Shown piece by piece: positions 45,717-55,058 of a stretch of DNA of 64,000 nt (the stretch's first letter is position 1; every line of letters starts with the position of its first letter). Position numbers and translations under genes: made by a program. The DNA is from Acetobacter oryzifermentans (GTDB lineage Bacteria > Pseudomonadota > Alphaproteobacteria > Acetobacterales > Acetobacteraceae), in contig NZ_CP011120.1 in the NCBI RefSeq assembly GCF_001628715.1, positions 1 through 64,000 of the forward strand, given 5' to 3'. Under the pieces are notes generated by a model. The model saw nothing but the letters and a program-made list of their open reading frames with translations, was not told the origin of the DNA and searched no databases.

Positions 45717-47261
45717 GTGTCAGCAAATGTGCAGCGACGTGATGTAATCAAGGCAGGGGCAGGTGCTACCCTGGCTTCGCTGGTAGGAGGTGCCATTGGG
45801 CGGGCACATGCCGAAGGGCTAGCAAATGCTACTGGTGCATTTGATGATAACACAGTTGCGCAGATTGCTCGCAGGCTGGCAAATGGACCTTACAAGGGGC
45901 CAGATCAAACGTTACCAAAGGCACTTTCAAACCTGAATTTTGATCAATTCCGGAGCATTGCCTACCGTCCAGATCGCGCTTTGTGGGCTGGCGATAATTT
46001 GGGTTTTGATGTGGAATTTTATCCGCGTGGTTTTTTATACAAGCCGCGGATCGAAATTTACGAAGTGCAGAATGGGCAGGCAGCAGCCGTTCCTTATTCT
46101 CCAGATTTGTTTACATATGCAGATCCTTCTTTGCGGGTAGAAGATAATCTGGGTTTTGCAGGTTTGCGGCTACGTGCCCCCATTAACACCCCGGGTGTAA
46201 TGGAAGAGTTCTGTGTTTTTCTTGGGGCATCGTATTTTCGTGCAGTAGGTAAAGACCAGATTTATGGGCTTTCTGCACGTGGCTTTGCTGATGGCACGGG
46301 TGATCCTAAAGGCGAGGAATTTGCTCTTTTTCGCGCCTTCTGGTTGGAAAAACCTCAGCCGGGCGTACAGTCTGTTGTTATACATGCGTTGTTAGATAGC
46401 CCATCTCTTACAGGGGCGTTTCGTTTTACCATCCGCCCCGGTGACAGCACGGTGTTTGATGTGCAGTCCACATTATTCCCACGCACCAAGATAGAACAAT
46501 CTGGCATCGCGCCCCTTACGGGCATGTTTTATTTTGATGGCAACGATCGCAACCACATTGATGACTGGCGCCCCGCTGCGCATGATAGCGAAGCTCTGCA
46601 AATGTGGACAGGAGCAGATCAACAGCTTTATCGCCCATTGCGTAACCCGCTTGATCTCCAGTTTTCAACATTTTCTGATACCTCTCCGCGCGGTTTCGGG
46701 CTGATGCAGCGCAGACGTTCTTTTCATGATTATGAAGATTTGGCCTTGCATTATGAAAAGCGTCCCTCCCTGTGGATTGAGCCTATTGGAGACTGGGGTT
46801 CCGGCTGGGTAGATTTGGTGGAAATTCCTACACCCAATGAAGTAAACGATAATATTGTTGCCTTCTGGCGGCCCAAGGAACCTTTGCTGGCTGGCAAGGA
46901 ATACAGCTTCACCTATCGTATGTACTGGGGATGGGATGCACCTTTCCCCACTCCGTTGGCGCGTATTGGTGCCACACGTGTAGGCGCTGTGGTGGATGAT
47001 AAGACCGCTCGTTTCTTCGCCATAGATTTTGTGGGCGCACCTTTTGAGCATCTGCCAAAAGACACGCACTTCCACGTTTCTCCGCAAGCATCTGCGGGCA
47101 CAATTCGTAATGTTGTTGTAGAGCCAAATCCGGAAATTAACGGTTGGCGCACAACATTTGAGTTTGTGCCAGGTGATGCCAAGGTGGCGGATTTAAGTTG
47201 TGCCCTAGAAACTGATACGGGCCCAGTGTCTGAACAGTGGCTATACCGATGGACGCCGTAA
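45717..47261 (+). CDS. opgG: Periplasmic glucan biosynthesis protein (OpgG/OpgD family)
   Basis: A 514-residue periplasmic protein needed to make osmoregulated periplasmic glucans. A twin-arginine signal (VQRRDVIKAG, then a hydrophobic stretch ending AHAEG) leads to the family body: LGFAGLRLRAPIN, GASYFRAVG, YGLSARGFADG, ALLDSPSLTGAFRF, SPRGFGLMQRRRSFHDYEDL and NDNIVAFWRP. The Tat signal and some motifs (RMYWGWD, PLARIGATR) are nearer to OpgD than OpgG of E. coli, so the letter is uncertain. The GTG start at 45717 has CGGGAG six bases before it. It overlaps opgH. Confidence 0.92.
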   Translation: MSANVQRRDVIKAGAGATLASLVGGAIGRAHAEGLANATGAFDDNTVAQIARRLANGPYKGPDQTLPKALSNLNFDQFRSIAYRPDRALWAGDNLGFDVEFYPRGFLYKPRIEIYEVQNGQAAAVPYSPDLFTYADPSLRVEDNLGFAGLRLRAPINTPGVMEEFCVFLGASYFRAVGKDQIYGLSARGFADGTGDPKGEEFALFRAFWLEKPQPGVQSVVIHALLDSPSLTGAFRFTIRPGDSTVFDVQSTLFPRTKIEQSGIAPLTGMFYFDGNDRNHIDDWRPAAHDSEALQMWTGADQQLYRPLRNPLDLQFSTFSDTSPRGFGLMQRRRSFHDYEDLALHYEKRPSLWIEPIGDWGSGWVDLVEIPTPNEVNDNIVAFWRPKEPLLAGKEYSFTYRMYWGWDAPFPTPLARIGATRVGAVVDDKTARFFAIDFVGAPFEHLPKDTHFHVSPQASAGTIRNVVVEPNPEINGWRTTFEFVPGDAKVADLSCALETDTGPVSEQWLYRWTP

Positions 47262-49396
47262 GCATGCCGGATTCTACACAAATGTTTCGTGCTCTCCCTT
47301 CAGAATCTCCGTTGGATATGCCGGTGCAGGATTTTCATGCTGCACCCAATATGGCAGGGCGTGGCCGCACGCCTCTTACCTCTCCGCGGAATATCGTGCT
47401 GCGTCGGTTGGCTGTTATTGGATCAGCATTGTTGCTGACGGCCTACGGGGCATGGCGCACGCATAAAGTGATGGATGAAGCAGGTGTTTCCACCTTGGGT
47501 GTGATCATGCTGCTGTTGTTTATTGCTCTATTTATGTGGATTGCACTGGCATTTACATCTTCTGTTGCCGGGTTCTGTTCTCTGGTTGCGCATGGTGGCC
47601 TTGGGCTAGGTATCAGCAAATCTGGCCCGCTGCCGCAGCTTACACGGCGGAATGCTGTTCTGCTACCTACGTATAATGAGCCTCCTCGCCGTGTTATGGC
47701 GGGATTGAAAGCTATTTACGATAGTTTGCAGGAAACGGGGGAATTAGGTGCCTTCGATTTCTTTATTCTCTCAGACACCACAAACCCGGATGTATGGGTA
47801 GAGGAAGAGGCAGCCTTCCTGGCGCTGCGTGAAGAAACTGGCGGATATGATCATATCTTTTACCGTCGTCGCCATAATAATGTAGAGCGTAAGGCTGGTA
47901 ATCTGGGGGAATGGGTGCGCCGCTTTGGCGGAGCATATGACCACATGGTTACGTTGGATGCAGACTCCGTTATGTCTGGCGCCACGTTGGTGCGTATGGC
48001 CGCAGCCATGGAGCGTAACCCTGGTGTGGGCCTTATACAGACACTTCCGGTTATTACTGGTGGCACAACGCTTTTTGCACGTTTACAACAGTTTGCGGGC
48101 CGTGTGTACGGGCCTGTTATTGCGTACGGTATTGCATGGTGGCATGGCTCGGAGGGGAATTACTGGGGCCATAATGCCATTATTCGCACTCGCGCTTTTG
48201 CCGAGCAGGCAGGCATGCCGCATGTGCCGGGCAAGCCACCTTTTGGTGGACATATTCTGAGCCATGACTTTGTAGAAGCTGCCTTAATGCGCCGCGGGGG
48301 CTGGGCCATTCATATGGTGCCAGCTCTTGATGGCTCTTACGAGGAAAGTCCTCCTTCCCTTACCGATGTTGCCATTCGCGATAGGCGTTGGTGCCAAGGT
48401 AATTTGCAGCACGTCAAGGTTCTGCCAACAAAGGGGCTGCATTGGGTCAGCCGGATGCACATGGTTGTTGGCATCGGGGCTTATGTAACATCGCCTTTGT
48501 GGCTTGTGTTTTTGTTGACTGGTATTTTAATTTCTCTTCAGGCTCATTTTGAGCGGCCAGAATATTTTGGAGAAACAAAGCTTCTTTATCCACACTGGCC
48601 GCATGTTGATCCTGTGCAGGCGAAGTATGTGTTTATCGGCACCATGATTGTGCTGCTAGCACCAAAACTTCTTGCGTATATCGCGTTGTTGCTGGATAGG
48701 GAAAACTGCAAAGGGTGTGGTGGTGCCATACGTGCGGCAGGTTCCATATTAGTGGAAACGCTGATTGGCGGTTTGATTGCACCAATAGCCATGCTGATTC
48801 AAACACTCGGTGTATTCTCCATTCTTACAGGCCACGATTCCGGCTGGAATGCACAGCGGCGAGATGATGGCGGTGTGCCATTTATGGATATTGTCCGTCA
48901 GTATGGGCGTTTTACCATTTTTGGTGTGCTATTAGGGGCCGGAGCATGGGTTGTGTCTCCCTCTCTTTTCTTCTGGATGACACCGGTTTTGCTGGGGCTG
49001 GTTTTTTCCATCCCTCTGGTGGCGTTTACCAGCAGTCGTAATGTTGGCTTGGATTTTCGCAAAGCTGGCCTTCTTTTAGTGCCAGAAGAAACCAATATGC
49101 CGGATGTTCTTAAAAAGGTAGAGCAAGACCGCGAAAGTGATGAAACCCCAGATCTTCCAGAAGATGCTTTGCGGGCTTTGCGGGCAGATGTGGGGCTGGC
49201 GCAGGCGCATATGGCTATGCTGCCGCCAGAGCGTAAAGCGGGAGATCCCATCAATGCGGATCAGCTCGTGGGTTTGGTAAAACTTTCAGAATCTCACACA
49301 GTTTCTGAGGTTGAACATAAACTTACGGTAAAAGAAAAAGCTGCAGTGCTGGGCACACGCAAAGGCGTGGAAAGCGTTCTGCAACTTTCAGAGTAA
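47249..49396 (+). CDS. opgH: Glucan glucosyltransferase OpgH
   Basis: A processive inner-membrane glycosyltransferase (family 2), about 715 residues, that builds the glucan backbone from UDP-glucose. Motifs are LLPTYNEPPRRV, LDADSVMS, IQTLPVITGGTT and RDRRWCQGNLQH (QXXRW-type), with two N-terminal and several C-terminal membrane helices. E. coli OpgH is longer (847), mainly at the N-terminus. Start candidates are ATG 47249, which overlaps the opgG stop, and ATG 47264 just after it. The UDP-glucose supply could come from pgm at the left of the window. Confidence 0.94.
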   Translation: MDAVSMPDSTQMFRALPSESPLDMPVQDFHAAPNMAGRGRTPLTSPRNIVLRRLAVIGSALLLTAYGAWRTHKVMDEAGVSTLGVIMLLLFIALFMWIALAFTSSVAGFCSLVAHGGLGLGISKSGPLPQLTRRNAVLLPTYNEPPRRVMAGLKAIYDSLQETGELGAFDFFILSDTTNPDVWVEEEAAFLALREETGGYDHIFYRRRHNNVERKAGNLGEWVRRFGGAYDHMVTLDADSVMSGATLVRMAAAMERNPGVGLIQTLPVITGGTTLFARLQQFAGRVYGPVIAYGIAWWHGSEGNYWGHNAIIRTRAFAEQAGMPHVPGKPPFGGHILSHDFVEAALMRRGGWAIHMVPALDGSYEESPPSLTDVAIRDRRWCQGNLQHVKVLPTKGLHWVSRMHMVVGIGAYVTSPLWLVFLLTGILISLQAHFERPEYFGETKLLYPHWPHVDPVQAKYVFIGTMIVLLAPKLLAYIALLLDRENCKGCGGAIRAAGSILVETLIGGLIAPIAMLIQTLGVFSILTGHDSGWNAQRRDDGGVPFMDIVRQYGRFTIFGVLLGAGAWVVSPSLFFWMTPVLLGLVFSIPLVAFTSSRNVGLDFRKAGLLLVPEETNMPDVLKKVEQDRESDETPDLPEDALRALRADVGLAQAHMAMLPPERKAGDPINADQLVGLVKLSESHTVSEVEHKLTVKEKAAVLGTRKGVESVLQLSE

Positions 49397-49410
49397 ATCT
49401 TGCGTATAAG

Positions 49411-49446
49411 GCGGGAAGAAACATAAAAAGTCTTCCCGTCTTTTTT
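49411..49446 (+). terminator. Terminator of opgGH
   Basis: Stem GGGAAGA/TCTTCCC with an 11-nt loop followed by a run of T. It overlaps the last codon of the convergent nagA. Confidence 0.85.
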
Positions 49447-50548
49447 AATAAATACGCTGGCCGCTTACCCATACTTCCTGCACATGCAGGTTGGAATCCA
49501 TTACAACAAAATCAGCACGTTTTCCGGCCTCTAATATGCCGCGGTCATGCAGCCCTAGATAGTTTGCTGGGTTGCGCGTTAAAAGTGCTACTGCTTCGTG
49601 CAATGATGTTCCGGTATTTACGGCATTGCGTAGGGCAACATCTAATGTCAGCACGCTTCCTGCAAGGCTACCATTTGGCAAGCGTGCTGTTCCATTTTCT
49701 ACAATTACGTCTTGCCCACCAAGTTGGCTTGGCCCATCTGGCAAACCAGCAGCACGCATGGCATCGGTTACAAAAACAAGCCGATTTGGCATAATGCGTT
49801 GAGCTAGTTGAAATGTTGCTGGATGGATATGGTGTGTATCAAAAATCATTTCGGCATAGGCGTCACTGCACATTAAGGCGGTAACTGGGCCGGGGCGTCT
49901 GCTTTCAATGGGGGGCATAGCGTTAAAGAGATGGGTGCCGCCAACCACACCACCAGATTTGCAAATATGACAAATAGCCTGATGAGCTTGTTCATAACTG
50001 GCAACTGTATGACCCAGGCTGACACGCACGCCAGCTTTGGCAAAACTTTTCATGGCAGTTTGTGCATGAGGAAGCTCCGGTGCTAGTGTCACAACACGCA
50101 CACAGTTTATAGCAAGAACCTCTAAAACCTTGTCTGATGTTGGGGCGATATTAAAAGGAGGCTGAGCTCCGAGTTTATGGGGGCTCACAAAAGGTCCTTC
50201 CAGATGCGCGCCATGTATCATCGGGCCATCTGGAATTTGTTGCCCAGTCACTTCAGCAATAGCATGTAATGTGTTGATAACATCCGGCCAAGGGCTGGTG
50301 ATGGTTGTTGGCAATAATGTTGTCGTGCCATGCCGAGCATGAAACCGGCTAAGGGTGTGAATGGCTTTTACACCATCCATTGTATCTGCGCCGTCGCCCC
50401 CGTGGATGTGTCCGTCGATAAAGCCAGGAAGAATATAGCGGTCTGTTTCATGTTGAGTAGGTGTAATATCCTGAATTTTGGTTTCAAAATGTATACTTCC
50501 GCTTACAATTGTATTTGGAAGCACAAGATTTCCGGAAAGTTCGGTCAT
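49445..50548 (-). CDS. nagA: N-acetylglucosamine-6-phosphate deacetylase
   Basis: Removes acetate from GlcNAc-6-phosphate. The product of about 367 residues has the metal-site block PGFIDGHIHGGDG, HLEGPFVSPHKLGAQ, VSLGHTVASYEQA, GGTHLFNAMPP and FVTDAMRAAGLPDG, all typical of NagA. The ATG at 50548 lies 12 nt after the upstream transporter gene; an in-frame TTG three codons earlier is possible. The deaminase NagB and a GlcNAc kinase are not in the window, so GlcNAc-6-P may come from elsewhere, for example peptidoglycan recycling. Confidence 0.94.
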   Translation of the reverse strand: MTELSGNLVLPNTIVSGSIHFETKIQDITPTQHETDRYILPGFIDGHIHGGDGADTMDGVKAIHTLSRFHARHGTTTLLPTTITSPWPDVINTLHAIAEVTGQQIPDGPMIHGAHLEGPFVSPHKLGAQPPFNIAPTSDKVLEVLAINCVRVVTLAPELPHAQTAMKSFAKAGVRVSLGHTVASYEQAHQAICHICKSGGVVGGTHLFNAMPPIESRRPGPVTALMCSDAYAEMIFDTHHIHPATFQLAQRIMPNRLVFVTDAMRAAGLPDGPSQLGGQDVIVENGTARLPNGSLAGSVLTLDVALRNAVNTGTSLHEAVALLTRNPANYLGLHDRGILEAGKRADFVVMDSNLHVQEVWVSGQRIY

Positions 50549-50560
50549 ATCAGCCAACCA

Positions 50561-51835
50561 TTAGGTGTTTGTGTTGTGGGGTGTTTTTGAAAAACGTAAA
50601 ATAAATAATGAAATTACAAAATAGCATATGCAGGATAATGCTGAAAATGCTGCCTGAAACCCTATAATGGATTTTAGCCATACAAAGCATTGCGGTAAAA
50701 TACCACCTCCACAATATGCCATAACCAACAACGCAGAGACAAAAGAGGTTTTGTTGTGGGTGGAGTTTAAAACGGTTGGGAAAAGAGATGGAAATATCAT
50801 GGAATTTGAGAAGCCCAGCAGCGCTACGCATGCAACAGATATGTATCCATGAGTCATATATGCCAGAAGGCTTAAGGCAAAACCTGTAAGGCAGGAAAGC
50901 AGAAGTGCACGCTCTTCAGAGATGTGACGTGGTACACATATTAACCCAACCAGATACCCACAAAGCATACAAACAAGGGTGGCTGATGTAAAAAGACTGG
51001 ATATTCTGAATGGAATATGAAATCCAGATGCATAGGTTCCAATAGCATCTCCAGCCAACACCTCCACACCAACGTAAAGAAACATGGCCAAAACACCAAA
51101 GCATAAGGTTGGGTTTGAATTTGTAGGAACGCTTGTTTCTATGTTTTTTAGGTGAGATATTTTTATATCAGGTAGAGTTGAACATTTTATATACAAAGTT
51201 GTCAGAGCTAAAAGCGTAGCCATTCCTATATAAGGCCAGTAAATTGTAGAAATGAATTGTTGTTGTAAGATCGAATTGTTTTGTGCATTGTAAGTAAGTG
51301 GAAAATCTCCAATATGCGGCATGGCAAACGCTGCCAAAGCAATAGGAGCTAAAATGCCGCCAACTTTGTTGCAAATACCCATAATTGCAATACGTTGTGC
51401 AGCGCGATCAGTTGGGCCTAAAAAGCTTATATAAGGGTTTATAGCAACCTGCAGAAGCGCCAACCCGCTACCCAGAATTAAAAATCCGCATAATGCACCA
51501 AGGTAAGATGATGCTTTCATAAATTGGCCTGTAACAATCATGCCTGCTGTCATAATGCTTAAGGCATATATCAGGCTTTGTCGTAGACCTTGTTTTGTTA
51601 CAATTTTACTGGCCGGAATGGCGAATAAAAAATATGAAATATAAAAAACAAAAGGGATCAAAAATGCGCTTATATCATCAAGGGAAAATGCAATTTTTAC
51701 AAAAGATATAAGAGGCCCATTCAGCCAGGTTACAAAGCCGATTATAAAAAACAATATTGCAATCAGAATAAGTGGTAGCCAGCCATAAGGCCCGGCCGGG
51801 CAGGAAACAGCGCGCCAGAAGGTGCGATTGTGCAT
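50561..51835 (-). CDS. FucP/NagP-type MFS sugar transporter
   Basis: A 424-residue, 12-helix transporter. FFIIGFVTWLNGPLI and LGSGLALLQVAINPYISFLGP match the glucose/galactose/fucose permease group, to which NagP (GlcNAc) belongs. It lies upstream of nagA in the same operon, which makes GlcNAc or a related sugar the likely substrate. Base composition is AT-richer than the neighbours, which suggests later acquisition or low expression. Confidence 0.87.
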   Translation of the reverse strand: MHNRTFWRAVSCPAGPYGWLPLILIAILFFIIGFVTWLNGPLISFVKIAFSLDDISAFLIPFVFYISYFLFAIPASKIVTKQGLRQSLIYALSIMTAGMIVTGQFMKASSYLGALCGFLILGSGLALLQVAINPYISFLGPTDRAAQRIAIMGICNKVGGILAPIALAAFAMPHIGDFPLTYNAQNNSILQQQFISTIYWPYIGMATLLALTTLYIKCSTLPDIKISHLKNIETSVPTNSNPTLCFGVLAMFLYVGVEVLAGDAIGTYASGFHIPFRISSLFTSATLVCMLCGYLVGLICVPRHISEERALLLSCLTGFALSLLAYMTHGYISVACVALLGFSNSMIFPSLFPTVLNSTHNKTSFVSALLVMAYCGGGILPQCFVWLKSIIGFQAAFSALSCICYFVISLFILRFSKTPHNTNT

Positions 51836-51868
51836 GCAGGGCCAGGCCTTTCTGGGTTTAAAGAAAAA

Positions 51869-52360
51869 TCAGTTTGCAGAATCAGGCAGACTGTCAATTT
51901 TCTCACAGGTATGCGCCAGCTCGGCAGAAGGATTGGGTGCTTCGCACAGGCGCTGCACATCTGGTGCACACATTTCTATAGAATTTTCAAAATCAGATTC
52001 CAGCACATCTTCCGCAATAGCCAGATCCTGATCATGAGATCGCGCTTCTTCAGCTTTAAGCATATCCTGCGTTTTGTGCAGTTCTTTCAGTGCATCAATA
52101 CAGGCTGGGCTAGCTGCTTCTGGTTTAAAGTGCAGTACGGCTAGCTCTTTTTGTAACTGCACATTTGGCACGTTTGTACGGGCTGGCGGATCATCATCTG
52201 CGCGCGCAACTGCTGAGGCAGCAAGAGAGCCCATAAAAAAGAGGGATGCCAAAGTAAGAGGCCGAAAAAGCGGAGTGGAAGGGCGGAATAAAAACACGCG
52301 CAAAACTCTCTTAATACACAGGTCTGTGCTTCTGGGGTGTTCTGTTTTTAGCCTGTTCAT
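51869..52360 (-). CDS. Exported small helical protein, unknown function
   Basis: About 163 residues from the ATG at 52360. A basic start and a hydrophobic segment (LTLASLFFMGSLAASA, ending ARADD) look like a signal peptide with an unusually long N-region. The mature part is acidic, mostly helical, with four cysteines (ACID, MCAPD, RLCEAP, TCEK) that could form two disulfides. No family is recognised. No good ribosome-binding site is visible, so the start is uncertain. It is divergent from the 4.5S RNA gene. Confidence 0.6.
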   Translation of the reverse strand: MNRLKTEHPRSTDLCIKRVLRVFLFRPSTPLFRPLTLASLFFMGSLAASAVARADDDPPARTNVPNVQLQKELAVLHFKPEAASPACIDALKELHKTQDMLKAEEARSHDQDLAIAEDVLESDFENSIEMCAPDVQRLCEAPNPSAELAHTCEKIDSLPDSAN

Positions 52361-52440
52361 GGCCAGAAGGTAAAGCAACGGGCTTTGGTAGCTATTACAC
52401 AGGGTTGGCATCTGCCTGCATTTAGTGTTATGTAAAAAGC

Positions 52441-52535
52441 GGAAAGTCGGCAGTGGACGGACACCTTGCCAACCCGGTCAGATCCGGAAGGAAGCAGCCA
52501 TGGTAAGTTTCGTCCGGGTCATTGTTCGGCTTTCC
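52441..52535 (+). ncRNA. ffs: Signal recognition particle RNA (4.5S, bacterial small type)
   Basis: The conserved SRP core is present at about 52477-52500: GGTCAGATCCGGAAGGAAGC followed by AGCC. The ends GGAAAG (52441) and CTTTCC (52530) pair, and intermediate pairing (GGACGGAC with GTCCG) closes the rod. The position directly before dnaX is typical of bacteria. The exact ends are estimated from pairing. Confidence 0.9.
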
Positions 52536-52609
52536 ACCCGTTATTTTCCGCCAATGCGGCACGTGTTTCGCATATAAAACAAGGCGTGAACTTTTTCTTC
52601 GGGCAAGAC

Positions 52610-54604
52610 ATGAGCGACAAAACAGACGCGCAGCTTCCTCAGGATGAGGGACTCCCCAATCCTGAAATGGAAGGCCCTGGTCTGTTTGGTGATGAGCCTG
52701 CCCAACAAGTGGTTGAGCAGCTTCCCGCAGCGCAGGATCAGGCAGCATCGCCGTACCGGGTGCTGGCCCGTAAATATCGCCCCACCACATTTGATGATCT
52801 GATTGGCCAGGAAGCCATGGTGCGCACGCTGCGTAATGCGTTTGCACTGGGGCGGGTGGCCCACGCGTTTATGCTTACAGGTGTGCGCGGGGTGGGTAAA
52901 ACCACTACAGCCCGTATTATTGCACGCGCTCTTAATTGCATCGGGCCAGATGGCAATGGTGGCCCAACGGCAGATCCATGCGGTGTTTGCGCAAACTGTG
53001 TGGCTATTTTGAACGATCGGCACCCAGATGTGCTGGAAATGGATGCTGCCTCCCGCACAGGTGTAGATGATGTGCGGGAGATTATAGAAGCCACGCGCTT
53101 CCGCCCCATGCAAGGGCGCATGAAGGTCTTTATTATTGACGAAGTGCATATGCTTTCTCGCAATGCCTTCAATGCGCTGCTCAAAACGCTGGAAGAGCCG
53201 CCTGCACAAGTTACGTTTATTTTTGCTACGACAGAACTGCGGAAGGTGCCGGTAACGGTGCTTTCGCGTTGCCAGCGGTTTGATTTACGGCGCGTTCCAC
53301 AATCTGAACTGGTGGGGTTGTTCTCCCGCATCGCAGATAAAGAGCATGTGCGCCTGTCACCAGATGCGCTGGCATTGGTAGCACGGGCTGCTGATGGCTC
53401 GGTGCGTGATGGGCTTTCCTTGTTGGATCAGGCTATTGCGCAGGGTACCGGCCAAACGGATGCAGATGGTGTAATTGGCGCCACAGTTATCAGTGACATG
53501 CTGGGTTTGGCAGATCGGGAAGTTGTGTTCGATCTGCTGGAAGCGGTGTTAACAGGCAAGCCAGAGCAGGCTTTGGCGTTGCTGGATGCAGCATATGCAC
53601 GCGGCGCAGACCCCGGCCTTGTATTGGGGGATATGCTGGAACTGGTGCACACGGTTTCTCGTTTGCGGGCCGTTCCCAGCTTGCGCGATTCGGCAGATAT
53701 GCCAGAGGCCGAGCGTGTGCGGGGCACGCATATGGCTGATACCTTTACTGTGCCTGTGCTGATGCGTGCGTGGCAGATGCTGGTAAAAGGGATGCAGGAA
53801 GTGGAAGCCGCATCTGATAGGCGTGCTGCCGCAGATATGGTGCTGATTCGCCTGTGTTATGTGGCGGATCTGCCATCTCCTGAAGATGTAATAAAACGTC
53901 TTTCTGGCGCGGGACATTCAGCAGGGCAGGGAGTAGCTTCTCCAAATACAGGTGGAAGTTCTCAAGCCCCCACGGCTGGGGCAAGTTCTGCGTTGCCTAC
54001 GCCATCAGCTTCAGCAGAGCATCAGCCGCCGCCATTGCGTATGGTGAGTGGTGGACAAAGTGTTTCTGCCGCCGTGCCAGTCGTTGCTCCGGTTTCTGCT
54101 CCCTCTGCTGAACCACAGGTTTTTTCCAACCCACGCACATGGCGAGAAGCCGTGGCTTTGGTGAAGGACCAGAAAGAAGCCATCCTACACGGTCAGCTTC
54201 GGCATGCGGCGCATCTGGTGTCCTTTGCGCCGGGGCATATTGTGTTGCGGTTTGAACAGCACGTGCCCTCCGGGGCCGCGCAAGAACTGCGTAAAGTTTT
54301 GGATCGTGCCACGGGTATGTCATGGCGGGTGGGGCTTTCGGAGGAAGAGGGCGAACCCACTTTGGATGCGCAGGGGGCTGAAATCATTCAGTTTCGGCGT
54401 AAGGAAGCTGAAGCTCACCCATTGGTGAAGGCCATTCTCAAGTTTTTCCCGGATGCAGAACTGGGCGAAGTGCGTGATCATGGTTTGGATGATTACGGCC
54501 TACCGCCAGAAGAACCGGCCCCAGAACTGCTTTTTGCACCGTTGGATGCAGAGTTTCTGGATGATGATGAACGCCCCTATGATCCGGGCATGTCTCCAGA
54601 CTGA
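52610..54604 (+). CDS. dnaX: DNA polymerase III subunit gamma/tau
   Basis: Clamp-loader ATPase, 664 residues. Features: YRVLARKYRPTTFDDLIGQE, Walker A GVRGVGKTTTAR, a four-Cys zinc module (CGVCANC preceded by a further Cys), FIIDEVHMLSRNAFNALLKTLEEPP (Walker B and sensor), and a Pro/Ala/Ser-rich linker (about 475-540) before the tau-like C-terminal domain. The ATG at 52610 gives the usual start; the frame opens earlier inside the 4.5S RNA gene. I saw no A AAA AAG slippery site, so a separately frameshifted gamma form is not evident. Confidence 0.96.
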   Translation: MSDKTDAQLPQDEGLPNPEMEGPGLFGDEPAQQVVEQLPAAQDQAASPYRVLARKYRPTTFDDLIGQEAMVRTLRNAFALGRVAHAFMLTGVRGVGKTTTARIIARALNCIGPDGNGGPTADPCGVCANCVAILNDRHPDVLEMDAASRTGVDDVREIIEATRFRPMQGRMKVFIIDEVHMLSRNAFNALLKTLEEPPAQVTFIFATTELRKVPVTVLSRCQRFDLRRVPQSELVGLFSRIADKEHVRLSPDALALVARAADGSVRDGLSLLDQAIAQGTGQTDADGVIGATVISDMLGLADREVVFDLLEAVLTGKPEQALALLDAAYARGADPGLVLGDMLELVHTVSRLRAVPSLRDSADMPEAERVRGTHMADTFTVPVLMRAWQMLVKGMQEVEAASDRRAAADMVLIRLCYVADLPSPEDVIKRLSGAGHSAGQGVASPNTGGSSQAPTAGASSALPTPSASAEHQPPPLRMVSGGQSVSAAVPVVAPVSAPSAEPQVFSNPRTWREAVALVKDQKEAILHGQLRHAAHLVSFAPGHIVLRFEQHVPSGAAQELRKVLDRATGMSWRVGLSEEEGEPTLDAQGAEIIQFRRKEAEAHPLVKAILKFFPDAELGEVRDHGLDDYGLPPEEPAPELLFAPLDAEFLDDDERPYDPGMSPD

Positions 54605-54703
54605 CTCCGGTGAGCAGGTAATGCACGCCCATCAGGCTGTGTGGTGTGACATATAGCAACAGGCTGCCAGTAACAGGGCAGTTTGAGAATAAAGGGATAG
54701 TTG

Positions 54704-55027
54704 ATGAAAAATCTTGCCTCATTGATGAAGCAGGCCACGCAGATGCAGTCCAAAATGGAAGCAATGCAGAGCACGCTGGAAGCCATGAACATTGATGGTT
54801 CAGCCGGCGCAGGCATGGTTCAGGTTGTGCTGAGCGGTAAAGGAGACATGCGCTCCATTAAAATTGATCCCAAGCTGGCAGATCCAGAAGAAATGGAAAT
54901 GCTGCAGGATCTGATTGTGGCGGCCTGTGCAGATGCCCGCAAAAAGCTGGATGAAAAAGCAGCAGAAGAAATGCAGAAAGTGACCGGTGGCCTGAACCTG
55001 CCTCCAGGCATGAAGCTGCCGTTCTGA
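54704..55027 (+). CDS. ybaB: YbaB/EbfC family nucleoid-associated protein
   Basis: A 107-residue DNA-binding dimer with the family pattern [16 protein letters not shown], a central [15 protein letters not shown], and a C-terminal [13 protein letters not shown]. It affects nucleoid structure and is often co-transcribed with dnaX and recR, as here. A TTG lies immediately before the ATG in frame; the ATG at 54704 is preferred. Confidence 0.95.
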   Translation: MKNLASLMKQATQMQSKMEAMQSTLEAMNIDGSAGAGMVQVVLSGKGDMRSIKIDPKLADPEEMEMLQDLIVAACADARKKLDEKAAEEMQKVTGGLNLPPGMKLPF

Positions 55028-55058
55028 TATAACGGAACGGGTAGCAGAATTGTCCGGT

